From Leifsonia poae (lineage in GTDB: Bacteria; Actinomycetota; Actinomycetes; Actinomycetales; Microbacteriaceae): a stretch of 64,000 nucleotides of DNA. This document shows, piece by piece, positions 16,178 to 26,405 of this stretch (positions within the stretch are counted from its first letter, which is position 1; each line of letters starts with the position of its first letter). The translations under genes and the position numbers were made by a program. The stretch is taken from NCBI RefSeq assembly GCF_020009625.1, contig NZ_JAIHLP010000002.1, positions 2,852,001-2,916,000 on the forward strand. The letters run 5' to 3'. The notes under the pieces are model-generated. The model ran no database searches, was not told where the DNA came from, and saw only the letters and a list, made by a program, of their open reading frames with translations.

Positions 16178-17248
16178 ATGGGGTTCCGAAGTCAGATGAA
16201 GCTCGCCGCGGCCGGCGCGACCGTCGCCCGCGGCGAGCTTCTGCCGTTCCCGCGCAAGACGACCGCGATTAGCTCTCCGTGGGCGGACAGCTCCAACCTT
16301 GTCCCGATGCTCGTCGCGAAAGACGTCTTCGGTGTGGACAGCGCCGCGGTCTCGCGTCTCGAAGCGCTCAAGGTGCCAGTAATCGCGAAAGGCCGTGCGC
16401 TCCTGCACAGCCTCATCGCATCGAACCCGCTCGTCGCCCTCAACGCTGAAGGCAAGCTCCCCGACGAGAAGCAGCCGACCTGGCTGTATCGGTCCGACAC
16501 GGGCGTGAGCCCGTACCAGCGCACCTGCGCAATCCTCGACGATCACCTGTTCGAGTGGGCGTCGCTGCTCGCCGTAAGCCGCGGCGCCAAGGGCGACATC
16601 CTCGATGCTGTGCACGTACCGTTCGAGCGTTGGAGCGTCAACGAGCACAACGCGATCATGGTTGACGGCGAGCTTGCCCGAGACGATCAAGTCTTGCTCA
16701 TCCCCGGCCCCGCCCCGGGACTCCTCACGATCGCGGACGAAGCTATCCGGGCAGCTCGCGCCACCGAGCAAGCGTGGGTCTCTCGCGTTCGAAACCCGTT
16801 CCCAGCGATGGTGCTCCAGGAGACCGCCGACTACGGCATGAATCAGGACGAGGCAAAGCCGTACGTCGAAGCCGTCGCGAAGGCGCGCCGGAATCCCGAT
16901 AGCGCCGTCATGTTCATCCCTTACACGATGTCGCTCACAGCACACAATGCCGACAAGACCGACCTGTTCGAGAACGGTCGCAACGCGCAGCGCCTCGACT
17001 TCGCGAACTACATGAACATGCCGGCATCGGTGCTGGAGGGCTCGCTCTCGACCGCCTCGCTGACCTACTCGACGCAGGACGGCAAATACAACGAGGTTTT
17101 CGCCTTCACCATCCCGTACTGGACGCAACCGCTGGAGCAGGCGCTCTCGATGGACAACGTGGTGCCCCGTGGCCAGCGCATCCGGTTCGACCTCACCAAC
17201 CTTCGACCCGACCAGGCCTCGCCCACTGGCGCGGCAGAACAGGACTAG
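16178..17248 (+). CDS. Phage portal protein, second copy
   Basis: Same 356-residue protein as 167-1237, except for one Gly to Ala change (GPGPG to GPAPG) from G702 to C16713. Intact frame. Confidence 0.75.
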   Translation: MGFRSQMKLAAAGATVARGELLPFPRKTTAISSPWADSSNLVPMLVAKDVFGVDSAAVSRLEALKVPVIAKGRALLHSLIASNPLVALNAEGKLPDEKQPTWLYRSDTGVSPYQRTCAILDDHLFEWASLLAVSRGAKGDILDAVHVPFERWSVNEHNAIMVDGELARDDQVLLIPGPAPGLLTIADEAIRAARATEQAWVSRVRNPFPAMVLQETADYGMNQDEAKPYVEAVAKARRNPDSAVMFIPYTMSLTAHNADKTDLFENGRNAQRLDFANYMNMPASVLEGSLSTASLTYSTQDGKYNEVFAFTIPYWTQPLEQALSMDNVVPRGQRIRFDLTNLRPDQASPTGAAEQD

Positions 17249-17252
17249 ACCC

Positions 17253-18916
17253 ATGACCACCGAACTTGGCACGTTCTCCGTCAATATCGAGGACCGCACC
17301 GTTGAGGGAATCCTTCTCCCGTTCGGCGAGACCTCGCGACTCTCGATGTCGAAGACCGAACCGATCTACTTCTCCGCCGATGCCGTATCGCTCCCGGCCG
17401 ACGCGTCGGTCGTCACGCTGAACCGCGAGCACGACCAGTTCTCACCCGTTGGCCGGGCCATCGTCCTGGAGAAAAGAGACGAGGGCGTCTACGCCAAGTT
17501 CGCCATCGCCCGCACACCCGAAGGTGACGAGTTCCTCACCAAGGAATACCCGGCTGGGAGGTTTAAGAAGCTCTCTGCCGAGATCCTCGGCATCGTCCGC
17601 GACACCGCCGATAAGGCCAGAGCCGTTGCCGGCAAGATCACAGGCGCAGCGCTCACCACCGAAGGTGCGTTCGAGTCCGCGGCCCTGTTCTCGGCCGATG
17701 ATCGGGGGAGACAGTCAGCTCCTACGAGTCGAAATCGGCTTACGCGGATGGCTCCGAGTACTCGGACAAGACCGAGACGACCGAGGAAGAGGAAGACCTG
17801 GGGGATGGGCACAAGCGCATCACCCGCACGACCGTGACCGTCACGGAAGTTAAGCAGCCTGTCCAACAGGCCACAGAGAATGGAGACCCCGTGGGCGTCG
17901 CAACCGTACCCGCAACCCTGGCCGCGTCCGCGGCCAATCTCATCACCCCCGCCGGCGAGCTGAACGAGCCCGCCGCCCGTGACATTTTCGCGCTCATCAC
18001 CAAGGTGCGAGAGGGCGACCGGGAGGCGGAGAACATGCTCGCCGCCCTGACCGACATCAAGCTCACCGGAGCTGGCGCACTCCCGGCCAACGGGCTGATC
18101 CAGCCCAAGTGGCTCGGAGAGGTGTACGCCGCAGCGGCGTACAACCGGCGGTACATCCCCCTCATCGCCACCGGCGACATCACGGCGATCACGGAGATGG
18201 GGTTCAGCGTCTCTACCAACAGCCCCGAGCCCGTGCAGGCGTGGGCCGGGAACAAGGCCGAGCTGCCGTCGTCGGGTGGTTCGACCGCGGCCATCAGCTC
18301 TGTGTTCCAGAAGTGGGGCTGGGCGGCCGACATCGCCCGCGAATTCTTCGACATCCCCGGCAACGAGCAGTTCGTCGCCGCGTTCCTCCGCCTCGTCGCC
18401 AACAGCTACAAGCGCGTCACCGACAAGTGGCTCCTCCAGCAGCTCGTCGGCGCATCTACGCTCGTCGCTCCCGACGCATACCCGACCGCGGGAAACCCCG
18501 CGTACCCGGCGGCAGTCGGCATGCTCATCCAGGGCATCGACACCGTTTCGTCGGACCCGATCGACGGCACGCCGACATTCGCCGTCGTGAACGCCGCGGC
18601 GTGGAAGCAGCTCATCTACTCGCCCAAGGACGCCCTGCCCGAGTACATCAACCTCAATTTCGGCATCCAGGACGGCACCGGCCTTGCCGGTAAGGTCCAG
18701 GTCGTCAAGGGCGACATCGGTATCGCGAGCACGCCCGCCGTGCTCGTTGGAGCCCGCGACGCCGCGCACTACAACGAGCTGGGCGGCGCATCTCCCCTGA
18801 ACCTCGACGCTCTCGACATCGCCCGCGGCGGCATCGACAAGTCCGTCATCGGTTACTCGCAGTACATGACCGACTACGCGCCCGCCCTCGTCAAGATCGG
18901 CGTCGCGGACGCTTAG
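17253..18916 (+). pseudogene. Protease-major capsid fusion, frameshifted in this copy
   Basis: Matches 1242-2906 but lacks one G after 17,700 (GATGATC for GATGGATC) at codon 150, just after the protease domain. The frame then runs 45 codons into foreign sequence and stops at 17,837; the original frame resumes at about GTG 17,834 and continues to 18,916. A protease fragment and perhaps a separate capsid part could be made, but the fusion could not. The left copy is intact, so this is a mutation or a sequence error. Confidence 0.85.
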
Positions 18917-18922
18917 CCGACA

Positions 18923-18960
18923 GCTCGCCCCGCCGCAGCCCCCGCAGCGGCGGGGCGAGC
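18923..18960 (+). terminator. GC hairpin after the capsid gene, second copy
   Basis: Same 14-bp perfect stem and 10-base loop as at 2913-2950. Confidence 0.6.
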
Positions 18961-18985
18961 CCCACCCACTCGAAAGGAGGCCGAC

Positions 18986-19636
18986 ATGGCACTCATCCCC
19001 GAAGCCACCGCCGGCCCCTACTGGGTAAGCGACATCCCGGCACCGATCCGCGTCACCTTGGTCGACGAGGACTACGAACCCGTACCCCTGGCCGGCGCGA
19101 CCATCTCCGCAGCGCTCCGCGTGCTCGGCGTACACGGCACGATCCCGCTCACGGTGACCCTCGACGGCGACACCGCCCTGATCGGTTTTCCCGCCGGCCC
19201 GTCTCTTGGGATGCCAAGCGTCTACGACATCGAGCTGCGCGTCACCACCGACACGTGGAGCCAGGAAGCCGAACCGCTCTCGTTCGTCGTACAGGCTCAT
19301 GACGGCTGGCTCACCCTCTACCAAGCCCGCAAGCAGTGGGCCGACGCGAAAGACCTCGATGACGTGCTTCTCTGGGGTCTGCTCGACTCAGCGAAGCGCG
19401 CATGCACGATCTTCGCGCCCGCCATTCCTGTGGATGACGACGGCGACGTGATCCTTCCCCTGCCGGCCGGGTACACCCAAGCGCAGCTCCAGCAGGCCCG
19501 GAACACTTGGAACGCGACCAAAACCGATCCGTCGAACGCAGGCGACGACGCCTTGTTCGTCATCCGGCCGTACCCGCTCGACAACTCGATCAAACAACTG
19601 CTGCGCCCGCGCCGCGGAATCCCGGCGGTCGGCTGA
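18986..19636 (+). CDS. Head-tail connector protein, second copy
   Basis: As 2976-3629 but one codon shorter (216 residues): CCG is missing near 19,205, turning SPL into SL in the beta domain. Frame preserved. Confidence 0.7.
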   Translation: MALIPEATAGPYWVSDIPAPIRVTLVDEDYEPVPLAGATISAALRVLGVHGTIPLTVTLDGDTALIGFPAGPSLGMPSVYDIELRVTTDTWSQEAEPLSFVVQAHDGWLTLYQARKQWADAKDLDDVLLWGLLDSAKRACTIFAPAIPVDDDGDVILPLPAGYTQAQLQQARNTWNATKTDPSNAGDDALFVIRPYPLDNSIKQLLRPRRGIPAVG

Positions 19637-20007
19637 TGTCTGTTCGCTCCGAGCTCGCCGCCGCTCTCACCGCGGGTCTGCACAAGCAGCGGTACACGGT
19701 CATCGACGTACCCCGCACGCTCGATGAACTCTCGCCGTCGCGCCGCATCGTGCAGCTCTACCGCGAGGAAATACAGCCGAACTCGAACGCGATGGGGAAC
19801 TACAAGGAGCAGTTCGTCGTCTGGGTGCTCAGCCCCAAGAAGGACCAGCCGGCCGCAGAGGACGACCTCGAAGAAGGCCTATATGCCGTTCTCGGCATTC
19901 TCGACAGCCTGGACTGGCTGACCTGGACGCGCGCCTCGCGAGCGAACCATGTCACCGGCGCTCAGGCGTACAAGATCGACCTCACCCTGTTCACCAAGAA
20001 GGAGTAA
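19636..20007 (+). CDS. Probable tail terminator protein, second copy
   Basis: Identical product to 3629-4000. Confidence 0.6.
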   Translation: MSVRSELAAALTAGLHKQRYTVIDVPRTLDELSPSRRIVQLYREEIQPNSNAMGNYKEQFVVWVLSPKKDQPAAEDDLEEGLYAVLGILDSLDWLTWTRASRANHVTGAQAYKIDLTLFTKKE

Positions 20008-20011
20008 CACC

Positions 20012-20434
20012 ATGCCCGCACTCGACGTCAAGCCGCTGATCCTCAAGAACGTCATTCTGTCGCTGAAACTCACCGACGATGCCGGGGAGCCCCTGGAGTT
20101 CCAGAAGCACGTCTCAGCCGTGCAGTTCACCCCCAAGTCCGACACCAAGACGTGGAGTGGGCTCGGCGGCAACACGCACACCGACACCGGCCCGTCCACT
20201 TGGACGTGCGACCTCACCTACATTCAGGACTGGAAGAGCGCCGAAAGCCTCTCGCGATTCCTGTTCGAGAACGAGGGCAAGACTGCCGACGCATCGTTCA
20301 CCCCGATCACGGCCGGCCCGGCGTTCACGTCCAACGTGTCCATCACCCCGGGCGCGATCGGCGGAAAGGTCGGGGAGTTCGCGGAGCAGAACGTCTCGCT
20401 TGGCTCCGACAAGCCGCAGCTGGTGAACGACTGA
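20012..20434 (+). CDS. Major tail protein, second copy
   Basis: Identical product to 4005-4427. Confidence 0.75.
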   Translation: MPALDVKPLILKNVILSLKLTDDAGEPLEFQKHVSAVQFTPKSDTKTWSGLGGNTHTDTGPSTWTCDLTYIQDWKSAESLSRFLFENEGKTADASFTPITAGPAFTSNVSITPGAIGGKVGEFAEQNVSLGSDKPQLVND

Positions 20435-20437
20435 ACC

Positions 20438-20953
20438 ATGACGCAGCCCGGTCTCTTCACCATCGACAGCGACGAAGCCCGCGAGGCGGCGGCGCAGCTC
20501 CAGCGTGCCGGGACCGAAGCTAACGCCGCCATCATCGACGCCACCCGCGGAACGATGTCGCAAGCGTTCGGAGAGGAACTTGCCGCATCCGGCGGTACAA
20601 CCCTCCAACACCAGATCATCGCGACCGGTGCCGAGTCCTACGGGTCGGGGTTCGGCATCACGATGCGGGCCGCGACCACCGCGACGCTCAGCGGCGGCCT
20701 CGTCGCCTCAGACGGGCCCGGGCGTGCGTTCGAGTTCGGTAAGTCCGTCGAGCGCACCCGCACCTACCTGACGCATTCGCGGAAGGGGACGCCGTACTCG
20801 ATCACCCGTGTGACGACTCGGCAACTCCCAACACGTTCCCGGTCGGGGTGGGTCGCCTACCCAGCCGCCGGACGCACGTTCGATCGGCTCGTTCAGATGT
20901 ACCTGCAAATTCTCGTCAAAAAGGCACACGACGCAATCGAAAGGAGCCTGTGA
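20438..20953 (+). CDS. HK97 gp10-like tail-region protein, second copy
   Basis: Identical product to 4431-4946. Confidence 0.5.
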   Translation: MTQPGLFTIDSDEAREAAAQLQRAGTEANAAIIDATRGTMSQAFGEELAASGGTTLQHQIIATGAESYGSGFGITMRAATTATLSGGLVASDGPGRAFEFGKSVERTRTYLTHSRKGTPYSITRVTTRQLPTRSRSGWVAYPAAGRTFDRLVQMYLQILVKKAHDAIERSL

Positions 20954-22122
20954 TGGGCGGACCTATCGTCATCAACTACTCCGCGAACGTCAAAGACGCA
21001 GTATCGGGAACCGACCAGCTTTCAAAGGCCGTGGAGAAGACCGCGGACTCAGCCGACACCGCGCAGAAGGGCATCGGGAAGTCAGCGGACAAGACCCTCC
21101 AGGCGCAGAAGGACGCAGCGAAGGGCATCGTGCGCGCGTCGGCGGACGCTGCCAAAGAGCAGGTGACCGCATGGTCGAGTGCGGCAATAAAGCAGGGTAA
21201 GAGCGTCCACGACGTGCAGGAGGTTGTGGAGACCGTCTACAACAAGATCGACGCCGACGTGCAGCGCACCAACAGCACCATCGAGTCCAGCAGCGCGCAG
21301 AGCTGGGACAAGGCCGAGCAGGCCGTACGCGACTTTGGAGGCAACACGGAAGGTGTACTCCAAACCGCCGCTAGCGCTCTCGGATCGTTTGACGGGTCTA
21401 TCGGCTCGCTCGGCACAACGATCTCCGGCCTTGCTGCTCTCATCCCCGGGGTCGGAGGCCTAATCGGTGGGGCACTCGGAGGGATCGCCTCGAAGCTGTT
21501 TCAGGACTGGGACGAGAACAGCAAAAAGTCAGCCAAGGCCGTAGCTGACATGTATGACGATATGACCGCGAGCGGAGACAAGTACCTGTCGGAAGACTTT
21601 CTCAAGACGAAGATTCACGACATCATCAAGGACGCCGAGCAGCTCAAAGTCGTGAAGAACAACGCCGATATCGCCGGCGTGAGCCTCCAGACCGCGCTGC
21701 GCGCCGAGGCGAACGACCCAAACGCTATTGCGGCCGTACTGAAAGCCGCGAACAAGGAACTCGACGCCCTGAAAGCGTCCACCCAAGACCCGAGTGCTCT
21801 AAGCGTGCGCTCGACGCAGAACCTGATCGACCACTACAAGGAACTGCAGAAGCAGTTTGGCAGTTCCTTGTCGGGAATCGACCTGTTCAACCAAGCGACA
21901 TCGAAGACCGCCGAGGCTGCCGCCAAGGCGGGCGGCTCGGCGAGTACGGCGGCCGGCCAGGTGGACGGGTTGAACAAGAAGCTCAAGGAGACACCCGACT
22001 CGAAGACGATCAACGTCAAGCTCACCGGCCTCACCGACGCGGAGAGACAAGTCGGAAATCTGATCCGTGAGCGCAGCCTGACGGTGAACGTCAAAGCCCG
22101 CGTCGGCAACCAGGTGTTCTGA
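20953..22122 (+). CDS. Tape measure protein, second copy
   Basis: Identical product to 4946-6115. Confidence 0.8.
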   Translation: MGGPIVINYSANVKDAVSGTDQLSKAVEKTADSADTAQKGIGKSADKTLQAQKDAAKGIVRASADAAKEQVTAWSSAAIKQGKSVHDVQEVVETVYNKIDADVQRTNSTIESSSAQSWDKAEQAVRDFGGNTEGVLQTAASALGSFDGSIGSLGTTISGLAALIPGVGGLIGGALGGIASKLFQDWDENSKKSAKAVADMYDDMTASGDKYLSEDFLKTKIHDIIKDAEQLKVVKNNADIAGVSLQTALRAEANDPNAIAAVLKAANKELDALKASTQDPSALSVRSTQNLIDHYKELQKQFGSSLSGIDLFNQATSKTAEAAAKAGGSASTAAGQVDGLNKKLKETPDSKTINVKLTGLTDAERQVGNLIRERSLTVNVKARVGNQVF

Positions 22123-22481
22123 TGGCGGAGACGATCAGCGACGGAACTACCACGATCACTCCGTATCTTGTTCTCAGCTACGAGGCGCAGCAGGCCGGCG
22201 GCAACGTACTTCACGACGTGATCGGGCGAGGCGACCCGGATGTGACGCTACGGCCGGCCGGCACACGCGCGGGCTCGCATGAATTCTTCTTCCTCACCGC
22301 AGCGCCGGCCGAAGCGTGCCGTGTGCTGCACGCTCGGGCCGGCGTCTTCTCGTTCAGCTCAGACGCGGAACCGACAACATCCATGACCTACGTCCTTGAC
22401 GAAGGTGGGGTTACCACGGCACTGGACGACAGGAAAAAGCGATGGGTCGTCACAGTGGCCTACCGCGAGGTGTCGCGATGA
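22122..22481 (+). CDS. Minor tail protein, second copy
   Basis: Identical product to 6115-6474. Confidence 0.6.
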   Translation: MAETISDGTTTITPYLVLSYEAQQAGGNVLHDVIGRGDPDVTLRPAGTRAGSHEFFFLTAAPAEACRVLHARAGVFSFSSDAEPTTSMTYVLDEGGVTTALDDRKKRWVVTVAYREVSR

Positions 22482-24196
22482 CGATCAGCATGCATGCGGC
22501 CTCAGCGACGATCGCCGTCGCTGGAGTTCCGACCGCGCTTGACATCAAGTCTGGGTCGATCACGCTCGATGAGGGTTGGGCACCGTACGCCCAATCGAGC
22601 CTGACCGTTGCCATGCCGTCGCAGGCCGTGTTCGACGCGATCGACCCGCGTGTCACCCCGCGTCCGCGTGTGGTCGTCGTCGCGACCCGTGACGTGCCGG
22701 CGCTCGGCATCCACCAGACACGGACGTTTGATCTTGCTCTGACCGACCGGCGGCTAAGCCACCGTGAGGCGACGATCGATATTGCTCTTGCCAGTGATGA
22801 GGCGTTGCTCCAATCAGGTGGACTCGTCGCAACCGCCCCGAACACGTCTGCGCTGGCGAGGCAGACGAGCGTCCGAGCGATCGTCAACAGCAATGTGCTC
22901 GCAACGATCGGAGCTGCGCTAGAGCCCGGGACGATCGACGCCGACTTCACAACCCTCACGAGCCTGACGAACATGGTTGTCAATCCGTCCGCTGAGGTGG
23001 ACGTTGCCAATTGGCTGGCGCAGTCGTCCACGCTCGCCCGCACGACGGCGCAGCACCAGAGCGGGGTCGCAGCGTTCCAGATCACGGGTACGGGCTCGGG
23101 CATATCCGTGTTCGCGTGCCCGAACACAACGGGCTATCCGGCCACGCCGGGCGTGACGTACACGTTCAGCGTGTACATGCGCACCGCAGCGGCGGCTCGG
23201 CTCTTCGCCGCTCGGCTAATCTTCCGCAACGCGACCGGCGTGTCGATTCAGGACACACAGCAAGCACCGGTCGCGCTCAACACGGGCGGCTGGACTCGGC
23301 TAGCGTGGACGGCCGTAGCGCCGGCACTCGCCGTAATGATTGCCCCTCTCATTACGACGGCCACCAGCGCGAACGGGGAAGTCTTCTTCGCGGACTCGGC
23401 CATGCTCACGGCCGGCAACGGGCTGGAGACAGATGGGGTAGCGCCGCTCGCCTACTTCGACGGTTCGACCCTCCACACTGACCTGTACAACTATCAGTGG
23501 TCTGGCATCGCGCACGCCTCGACGAGCTCGCGCACGCCGGTCTTCCAGCGCGACCCCCAGACGCTCTCGTGGGCGCCGGGAGAGTCCGCCTACGATTTCA
23601 TCCAGCCGGTGCTGGAGCAGGCCGGGTTGCGCCTGTTCTGTGACGAACACCGGGTCTGGCGGCTTGTGGACTCGTCCTACTCGGTCGAGGGGCTCGTGAC
23701 GGTGGCGACGGGATACAACGTCTACGACGCATCCGACACGATCAGCCGCAGCGCCACGTCGGACGATGGTGTGCCGCTTTGGTTCGACGCGGTTGTCCTC
23801 AAGTACGTCTGGAACGACACCGAGAACATCGAGCAAGTGCGCTACGACATCGCCGGTCCGCTCAACGCGTCGCAGGTGTACACACGCGAGATTGCACGAC
23901 CGTACCCCGGGCCAGGGGCAGCCTCCTACATCCTCAGCCGTGTGAACGGTCGCGGCCGGATGCTCGACCTCACCGCGGCGATCGACTATCTGGCCACTCC
24001 CGGGATGGAAGTCTCGGCCTCACTGCCGGGGACCCTCGCGCAGACCGGGTATACGAGTTCGGTCACTTGGGACTTCGACGACGACACCATGAAGGTCGGC
24101 TCGCGCGGCCTCACCGATACGCCCGCGAACAGTTGGTATTTCACCTCCGGATCGTGGGCGAGCCAATCGTCCACCTGGGCAACGGCAACAACCTAG
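22478..24196 (+). CDS. Large minor tail protein with carbohydrate-binding-like insert, second copy
   Basis: Identical product to 6471-8189. Confidence 0.7.
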   Translation: MTISMHAASATIAVAGVPTALDIKSGSITLDEGWAPYAQSSLTVAMPSQAVFDAIDPRVTPRPRVVVVATRDVPALGIHQTRTFDLALTDRRLSHREATIDIALASDEALLQSGGLVATAPNTSALARQTSVRAIVNSNVLATIGAALEPGTIDADFTTLTSLTNMVVNPSAEVDVANWLAQSSTLARTTAQHQSGVAAFQITGTGSGISVFACPNTTGYPATPGVTYTFSVYMRTAAAARLFAARLIFRNATGVSIQDTQQAPVALNTGGWTRLAWTAVAPALAVMIAPLITTATSANGEVFFADSAMLTAGNGLETDGVAPLAYFDGSTLHTDLYNYQWSGIAHASTSSRTPVFQRDPQTLSWAPGESAYDFIQPVLEQAGLRLFCDEHRVWRLVDSSYSVEGLVTVATGYNVYDASDTISRSATSDDGVPLWFDAVVLKYVWNDTENIEQVRYDIAGPLNASQVYTREIARPYPGPGAASYILSRVNGRGRMLDLTAAIDYLATPGMEVSASLPGTLAQTGYTSSVTWDFDDDTMKVGSRGLTDTPANSWYFTSGSWASQSSTWATATT

Positions 24197-24208
24197 GAAG
24201 GAACGGAA

Positions 24209-24418
24209 ATGGCAATTGGAGACAAGGCAGCGTCCAAAGGCCTGGCGGTCTTTCCCAGCACGCAAAACCACGGGCTCGGATACCAGAACGACAACCAGCG
24301 CGGCGACGACATCGCCGACGTGATCGACCTCATCGAACGTCGCTTCACAGTGCAGAACGCCACACCATCGGGGACCGGGCACGTCATCGGTGACGTGTGG
24401 ATCAAAAGCGCGACGTAG
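24209..24418 (+). CDS. Small minor tail protein, second copy
   Basis: Identical product to 8202-8411. Confidence 0.6.
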   Translation: MAIGDKAASKGLAVFPSTQNHGLGYQNDNQRGDDIADVIDLIERRFTVQNATPSGTGHVIGDVWIKSAT

Positions 24419-24427
24419 GGCTGAATC

Positions 24428-25192
24428 ATGGCATCCGTTCATACCGCGCACGCGACCTACAACCTTGACGTTTCTCTGGTCAGCCAGAATCGGGCGGGCA
24501 ACTACTCGACGCTGAGTGTCCACGTGTATGCCGTCGCGGACGCAGGTTGGTCGGGCTCCGCGTCGGGCATCGGGTTCAGCGCGACCGGATACGGCAACGG
24601 CACGTTCGGTTTCAGCGGCACCAGGGCGGAGGTCGTCACATACACCTTCAACGTCGGCCACGACGCGGCCGGCAACCTCACGGGCTATGCCGTCTCGGCG
24701 CACACGAACGACACCGGAACGAGCACCTACGGCGGCCCGGTCGATATCTCTCAGGCCGTCATCGTGCCACGCATCCCGAAAGTGCCGAGCGTGCCGGCCG
24801 CGATCACGGCGACGGCGCAGCCCGGCTTGAAGGTCGCCGTGACGATCACTGGAAGCGCGGACAACGGCGGCAGCGCCGTCACCGCCTACACGGTGCAGTA
24901 CAGCGCAGACGGCGGCGCGACGTGGACCGGAAACCAGAACATCAACAGCGGAAGCTACACCTACGCCGGCCTCGCCCCGGGCAATTACATCTTCCGTGTG
25001 TGGGCGACTAACGCGATCGGTAACAGCGGCTACCGCGTCTCGGGCACCGTCACCGTGCTCGCTGGCGGCTACGTCTGGAACGGCACGAGCTGGGTCGCGT
25101 CGCTCGGCGTGTACGTCTGGAACGGCACCGGTTGGGTGCTCTGCCAGGGCGTCTACGTCTGGAACGGCACGAGCTGGGCGGCGGCACTATGA
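24428..25192 (+). CDS. FnIII minor tail protein with WNGTSW repeats, second copy
   Basis: Identical product to 8421-9185, including the three C-terminal repeats. Confidence 0.65.
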   Translation: MASVHTAHATYNLDVSLVSQNRAGNYSTLSVHVYAVADAGWSGSASGIGFSATGYGNGTFGFSGTRAEVVTYTFNVGHDAAGNLTGYAVSAHTNDTGTSTYGGPVDISQAVIVPRIPKVPSVPAAITATAQPGLKVAVTITGSADNGGSAVTAYTVQYSADGGATWTGNQNINSGSYTYAGLAPGNYIFRVWATNAIGNSGYRVSGTVTVLAGGYVWNGTSWVASLGVYVWNGTGWVLCQGVYVWNGTSWAAAL

Positions 25193-25216
25193 CCACTCAA
25201 TCGAAAGGAATCCGAC

Positions 25217-25855
25217 ATGCAGCTCGTTGATCCGTTCCCCGGCAAGTACGACGCATCCGACCCGTTCGGCTCGCACGGTTACGGCCGCACGAACGGCCAC
25301 ACCGGCTCCGACTGGATCGTGGGCGCCGGCTCGCCTATCCCCGCCATCGGAGACGGCGAGGTCGTCGCGGTCGGCTGGCATCCCGGCAACGGCAATTACC
25401 TCGCCGTCCGCCTCGAGGACGGCCACGTCTACGCCTACCTCCACATGGACCGCCCCGCGCCGGTCACGGTCGGCCAGAAGGTCACTCGTGGGCAGACCAT
25501 CGGTTACGTCGGCAACACCGGTACGAACAGCCAGGGCAGCCACCTGCACATCACGATCAGCGATGCCGTCACGGCCTACATCGGCCTCGGGCATCTGATC
25601 GACCCGTGGCAGTTCATCCAAGACCACCTCACCACCGCACCCCTATTCGAAGGAGACACCGTGTTGTTCATCCGCATCCAGTCCACCGCCCGGGGAATTG
25701 CCCTCATCGGTCCCGGGTACTTCCGACAGCTCAAGACCGACGAGGAGGTGCAGCAGTCCGACCCGCTCATCTCCAAACACCTGACCGGGAACGATCGCCA
25801 GTTCGACTTGTGGCGCAGCATGGCGGTAGCCGGCCAGGAGGCGAAGAGTGCGTAG
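25217..25855 (+). CDS. Endolysin, M23 peptidase, second copy
   Basis: Identical product to 9210-9848. Confidence 0.85.
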   Translation: MQLVDPFPGKYDASDPFGSHGYGRTNGHTGSDWIVGAGSPIPAIGDGEVVAVGWHPGNGNYLAVRLEDGHVYAYLHMDRPAPVTVGQKVTRGQTIGYVGNTGTNSQGSHLHITISDAVTAYIGLGHLIDPWQFIQDHLTTAPLFEGDTVLFIRIQSTARGIALIGPGYFRQLKTDEEVQQSDPLISKHLTGNDRQFDLWRSMAVAGQEAKSA

Positions 25856-25970
25856 CTGGCTCCGCACCCGGTGGCGAGGCTGGCTGTGTGCCATCGGTCG
25901 CTGCCCACGTGGCCGGGCCGGCTACTGGTGCAACGGAGGGGCGGGGGAGTGCGGGTGGTCGGATGCCTGA
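25848..25970 (+). CDS. Small four-cysteine protein, second copy
   Basis: Same GTG-started 40-codon frame as 9841-9963. Confidence 0.45.
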   Translation: MRSWLRTRWRGWLCAIGRCPRGRAGYWCNGGAGECGWSDA

Positions 25971-26190
25971 ATGGCTCCTTGCCCTCGGCGTCGCAATCGT
26001 CGCCGCATCCGGGGGCGTGCTCGCGTCCCGCTATGGCCGGGTGGCCGCGCTGGAAAAGCGGGTCGCCCGGCTCGACGCCCTCAACCGCAAGCTTTGGGTG
26101 TACCTCCGGGCCCAGATCGACCACTCATACCGCAGCGGAGTGCAACCGCTACCGCTCCCCGATGACCTCTTTGGAGACGATGAATCATGA
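25963..26190 (+). CDS. Small membrane protein (holin candidate), second copy
   Basis: Identical product to 9956-10183. Confidence 0.6.
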   Translation: MPEWLLALGVAIVAASGGVLASRYGRVAALEKRVARLDALNRKLWVYLRAQIDHSYRSGVQPLPLPDDLFGDDES

Positions 26191-26405
26191 GCCACGCAGC
26201 GCCTGAAAGCACCGAAACGAAGCCGACCCTACCCAGGGTCGCCCGCATCGTGATCTACGCGATAGGTACACCCCTGGCCGCGTCCGCCGCGTTCCTGGCC
26301 GGAACCGACGTGTTCGGCCCGGTCGTGTCCACGGTGGCCGGCGCGATCGCTGCCGGCGCGGTCGCCGCCGTGGGGACGACCGCGCTCGGCAACCTCAACC
26401 GTTAG
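26187..26405 (+). CDS. Two-segment membrane protein, holin candidate, second copy
   Basis: Identical product to 10180-10398. Confidence 0.6.
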   Translation: MSHAAPESTETKPTLPRVARIVIYAIGTPLAASAAFLAGTDVFGPVVSTVAGAIAAGAVAAVGTTALGNLNR

